From Neobacillus drentensis (GTDB lineage: Bacteria > Bacillota > Bacilli > Bacillales > Cytobacillaceae), in NCBI RefSeq assembly GCF_021560175.1, contig NZ_CP091110.1, positions 2,842,001-2,906,000 of the forward strand: a stretch of DNA of 64,000 nucleotides, written 5' to 3'. The notes under the pieces are model-generated. The model was not told where the DNA came from, did not search any database, and worked only from the letters and a program-made list of their open reading frames with translations. A program made the position numbers and the translations under genes. Numbering within the stretch: the stretch's first letter is position 1; the number at the start of each line of letters is the position of its first letter. Shown here one piece after another: positions 61,997 through 64,000 of this stretch.

Positions 61997-62650
61997 ATGA
62001 ACAAAACACTTATTATTAACGCACATCCAAAAATAGATGATACTTCTTCAGTTAGCTTGCAGGTTTTTAACCACTTTTTGAAAACTTATAAAGGATTAAT
62101 TCATGATAGCGAAGTAATTGAACAGATTAACTTGTATAGTGATGTAGTGCCGATGATAGATAAAACGGTTTTAAGTGCATGGGAAAAACAAAGAAAAGAA
62201 CAGGAGCTAACTCCCCAAGAACAAAAAGTAACGGAGCGTATGTCCGAGATCTTACAACAATTTAAGAGTGCAAATACGTATGTCATCGTTTTACCTTTGC
62301 ATAATTTTAATATTCCATCAAAGTTAAAAGATTATATGGACAATATCATGATTGCTCGTGAAACTTTTAAATATACTGAAAATGGCTCAGTGGGTCTACT
62401 TAAAGACGGACGAAGAATTCTTGTCATCCAAGCAAGTGGAGGAATCTATACAAATAATGATTGGTATACAGAAGTTGAATACTCTCACAAATACCTGAAA
62501 TCAATGTTTAATTTCCTTGGGATTGAAGATTTTCAAATCATTCGTGCACAAGGAACTAATTTATTAGAGCCGAAAGAGGTATTAGAAAAAGCATATAAAG
62601 AAGTTGAGGAAGCTGTTTCAAGATTAGCATCTAAATTAATAATGTCATAA
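61997..62650 (+). CDS. Flavodoxin-fold NAD(P)H oxidoreductase (azoreductase type)
   Basis: 217 residues from ATG 61997 with TAAAGGGGAAATAAAA upstream; the longer frame to 61961 lacks a site. N-terminal LIINAHPKIDDTSSVSLQVF and FMN-binding loop VLPLHNFNIPSKLKDYMDNI and VIQASGG match FMN-dependent NADH azoreductases (AzoR/YocJ, AzoJ). It reduces quinones, azo compounds or similar electrophiles. Followed 38 bases later by an AhpD-like gene. Confidence 0.88.
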   Translation: MNKTLIINAHPKIDDTSSVSLQVFNHFLKTYKGLIHDSEVIEQINLYSDVVPMIDKTVLSAWEKQRKEQELTPQEQKVTERMSEILQQFKSANTYVIVLPLHNFNIPSKLKDYMDNIMIARETFKYTENGSVGLLKDGRRILVIQASGGIYTNNDWYTEVEYSHKYLKSMFNFLGIEDFQIIRAQGTNLLEPKEVLEKAYKEVEEAVSRLASKLIMS

Positions 62651-62688
62651 CTGAAAAGAAGGAAAAGAAGTATAAGGAGGTCATTGAA

Positions 62689-63135
62689 ATGGAACAACGA
62701 GTTGATTATTACAATGTAGCACCAGAAGCACTTAAAATAATGATGGAAATGGAGAAGTATACGAAAACAACAGGTATAGACCGTAAAGTTCGTGAACTTA
62801 TAAAAATTCGGGCTTCTCAAATAAATGGGTGTGCATTTTGTCTTAACATGCATACAGCTGATGCTAGAAAAATGGGAGAAACGGAGCAACGTCTATATTG
62901 TATTAGTGCTTGGAAAGAGTGTGAGTTCTATACAGAAGCAGAAAAAGTAGCTTTAGAGTTAACTGAGCATGTGACATTGATACCGACTATGCGTGTACCT
63001 GATGTATTGTATAATCGTGTGCGTAGACACTACACAGAAAAAGAATATGTGGACCTTATTATTCTAATAAACCAAATAAATAGTTGGAACAGGATTTCAA
63101 TTTCTATGGGAAATATTGCAACTTTAGCGAAATGA
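62689..63135 (+). CDS. Carboxymuconolactone decarboxylase-family (AhpD-like) protein
   Basis: 148 residues, ATG with ATAAGGAGGTCATTGAA upstream. The AhpD active motif is INGCAFCLNMHTADARKMGE with redox Cys48/Cys51 and His55. All-helical protein of the alkylhydroperoxidase D type. Second gene of the azoreductase operon under the Rrf2 regulator; probably peroxide or thiol-stress related. Confidence 0.9.
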   Translation: MEQRVDYYNVAPEALKIMMEMEKYTKTTGIDRKVRELIKIRASQINGCAFCLNMHTADARKMGETEQRLYCISAWKECEFYTEAEKVALELTEHVTLIPTMRVPDVLYNRVRRHYTEKEYVDLIILINQINSWNRISISMGNIATLAK

Positions 63136-63230
63136 TATTAATGTTTTTTTTTTTTTAAATACCTATCTTTGAAGATAAGCCATTCTCTTTTGGAGTACCC
63201 GCAGGTATAAAAACACATATAAAAGCAGAT

Positions 63231-63276
63231 AAAATAGCAGAGTCATTCGCATAAGAATTCGCTCTGCTATTTTGTT
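63231..63276. terminator. Terminator
   Basis: AAAATAGCAGAG pairs perfectly with CTCTGCTATTTT, long loop. It ends the AhpD-like gene; two more T-rich hairpins (about 63330-63372) follow, with no gene up to 63479. Confidence 0.75.
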
Positions 63277-63409
63277 GATTTGATGAGTTTACGACAATTC
63301 TTTTCCCAAAATTAACATTATAAATAGCGGGTAAATTAGCATGAGCATAATAAAAATTATGCTTTTGCTATTTGTAGTGTTAATATACCTGCTAATTGGA
63401 TAACTAAAA

Positions 63410-63432
63410 AAAACGACAGTTCACCTGTCGTC
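63410..63432 (-). terminator. Terminator of the kinase gene
   Basis: ACGACAG-TTCAC-CTGTCGT, with a T tract on the minus strand (TTTTTTAG). Confidence 0.8.
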
Positions 63433-63479
63433 ATTAAAATTTATTATGAACATAAGCTTCCGTTAGCTTAATAAGATAT

Positions 63480-64000
63480 TTATTTAGTCCCATTAACAAT
63501 AAGGTCTGCTCTTTCAAAAGGTTTATGTTCTTGAATATATAGGTCTTCTGAAATCATCCAATTATTTTCCCACATTTCACGAGCCCCTTCCCCGTCTCTC
63601 TCAAGTCCCCGTGAAAGCCTTAGTTCTCGAGGACAATGAACCCATATAGTAAAATCGTATTTTTTAGCTAATTCCCTACGAATAGAATAAACACCCTCTA
63701 TTATGACAATTCCCCCGATGGGAACAGTATGCCATTCTGTTAAACCATCCGTCTCCCAATCATATCTCTGATAATGTCCTTCTTTGTTTTGATTAATAGG
63801 TTCAAGAACTTGATTTAATAAACGTTTCCAATCAAAATCTGCACCAATTGGTTTTTTCTCCGGATGTATCTTTATTATTTGTGAGGATGGTAAATAAAAA
63901 TCATCCATATGTACAACAGTTACATCGTAACATTTATCCTTCAATTTTTTTGCAATTGTACTTTTTCCTGAACCCCCACAACCATCTATTCCAATTAACA
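63480..64000 (-). CDS. P-loop uridine-kinase-like protein, partial
   Basis: The gene continues beyond the window end; 173 codons are visible. It begins, at the window edge, LIGIDGCGGSGKSTIAKKLK, a complete Walker A motif (GxxGSGKST). Then VVHMDDFYLPSSQ (Asp-Asp metal/phosphate-acceptor contacts as in uridine kinases and (d)NTP kinases), FDWKRLLNQVLEP, and IVIIEGVYSIRRELAKKYDF with the C-terminal WVHCPRELRLSRGLERDGEG. A nucleoside or related small-molecule kinase; the exact substrate cannot be assigned. Minus strand, terminator downstream. Confidence 0.85.
   Translation of the reverse strand, partial: LIGIDGCGGSGKSTIAKKLKDKCYDVTVVHMDDFYLPSSQIIKIHPEKKPIGADFDWKRLLNQVLEPINQNKEGHYQRYDWETDGLTEWHTVPIGGIVIIEGVYSIRRELAKKYDFTIWVHCPRELRLSRGLERDGEGAREMWENNWMISEDLYIQEHKPFERADLIVNGTK

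Overview
The window comes from the chromosome of a low-GC, endospore-forming Bacillaceae, of the Bacillus, Neobacillus or Peribacillus kind. The signs are AGGAGG-type ribosome sites, frequent TTG/GTG starts, Rho-independent terminators with T tracts after most genes, a CotD-type spore coat protein, a FosB bacillithiol transferase, and families typical of Bacillus (DUF3231, DUF3885, DUF4275, DUF3953, CBO0543, DUF2975 with an XRE regulator). I saw no rRNA or tRNA genes, no CRISPR array and no intact insertion sequence.

Layout. 0-10 kb: a frameshifted peptide ABC permease, a Trp-rich repeat protein, a DhaS-type aldehyde dehydrogenase, an MBL hydrolase, a CPBP protease, a DUF3231 protein, a DUF1450 protein and an MFS pseudogene. 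10-21 kb: many small, mostly single-gene units (RibD-like reductase, DUF3224, lipoprotein, signal peptidase I, VOC protein, FosB, MaoC-like hydratase, DinB protein, CotD and several tiny membrane proteins). They are separated by copies of a dispersed hairpin element and by gene remnants (UvrA tail, acetyltransferase tail, split CBO0543). 20.8-28 kb: a DUF2975/XRE/membrane-protein operon, a secreted M28 peptidase, a GH13 alpha-glucosidase and a YkwC-type dehydrogenase. 28-30 kb: a single gene that fuses a trypsin-like protease to a DRGH nuclease, the most unusual gene here. 30-34.5 kb: small membrane proteins, two GNAT acetyltransferases, DUF3885 and an AraC regulator. 34.8-37.6 kb: a sugar acetyltransferase, HAD phosphatase and MFS exporter in one operon. 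37.6-41 kb: gene fragments, a second DUF3231 protein and unknown genes. 41.2-43.8 kb: a complete rifampicin phosphotransferase. 44-51 kb: DUF3291, paralogous membrane protein, AEC transporter with divergent LysR regulator, YoaK-family protein and a nucleotide-sugar-epimerase-like protein. 52.3-57.2 kb: an amino-acid ABC importer with two M20-type amidohydrolases, flanked by two different minisatellites (52-bp and 41-bp units). 58-64 kb: methyltransferase, DUF4275, an Rrf2 regulator divergent from an azoreductase/AhpD-like operon, and a P-loop kinase cut by the window end.

Working together: the 52-57 kb operon probably imports N-substituted amino acids and hydrolyses them. The 33.6-37.6 kb group looks like a regulated sugar modification and export module. 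FosB and the rifampicin phosphotransferase are intrinsic antibiotic-resistance enzymes. The Rrf2/azoreductase/AhpD-like group looks like a redox or electrophile stress response. Much of the remaining sequence is decaying: at least ten broken or partial genes can be read, several with recognisable origins.
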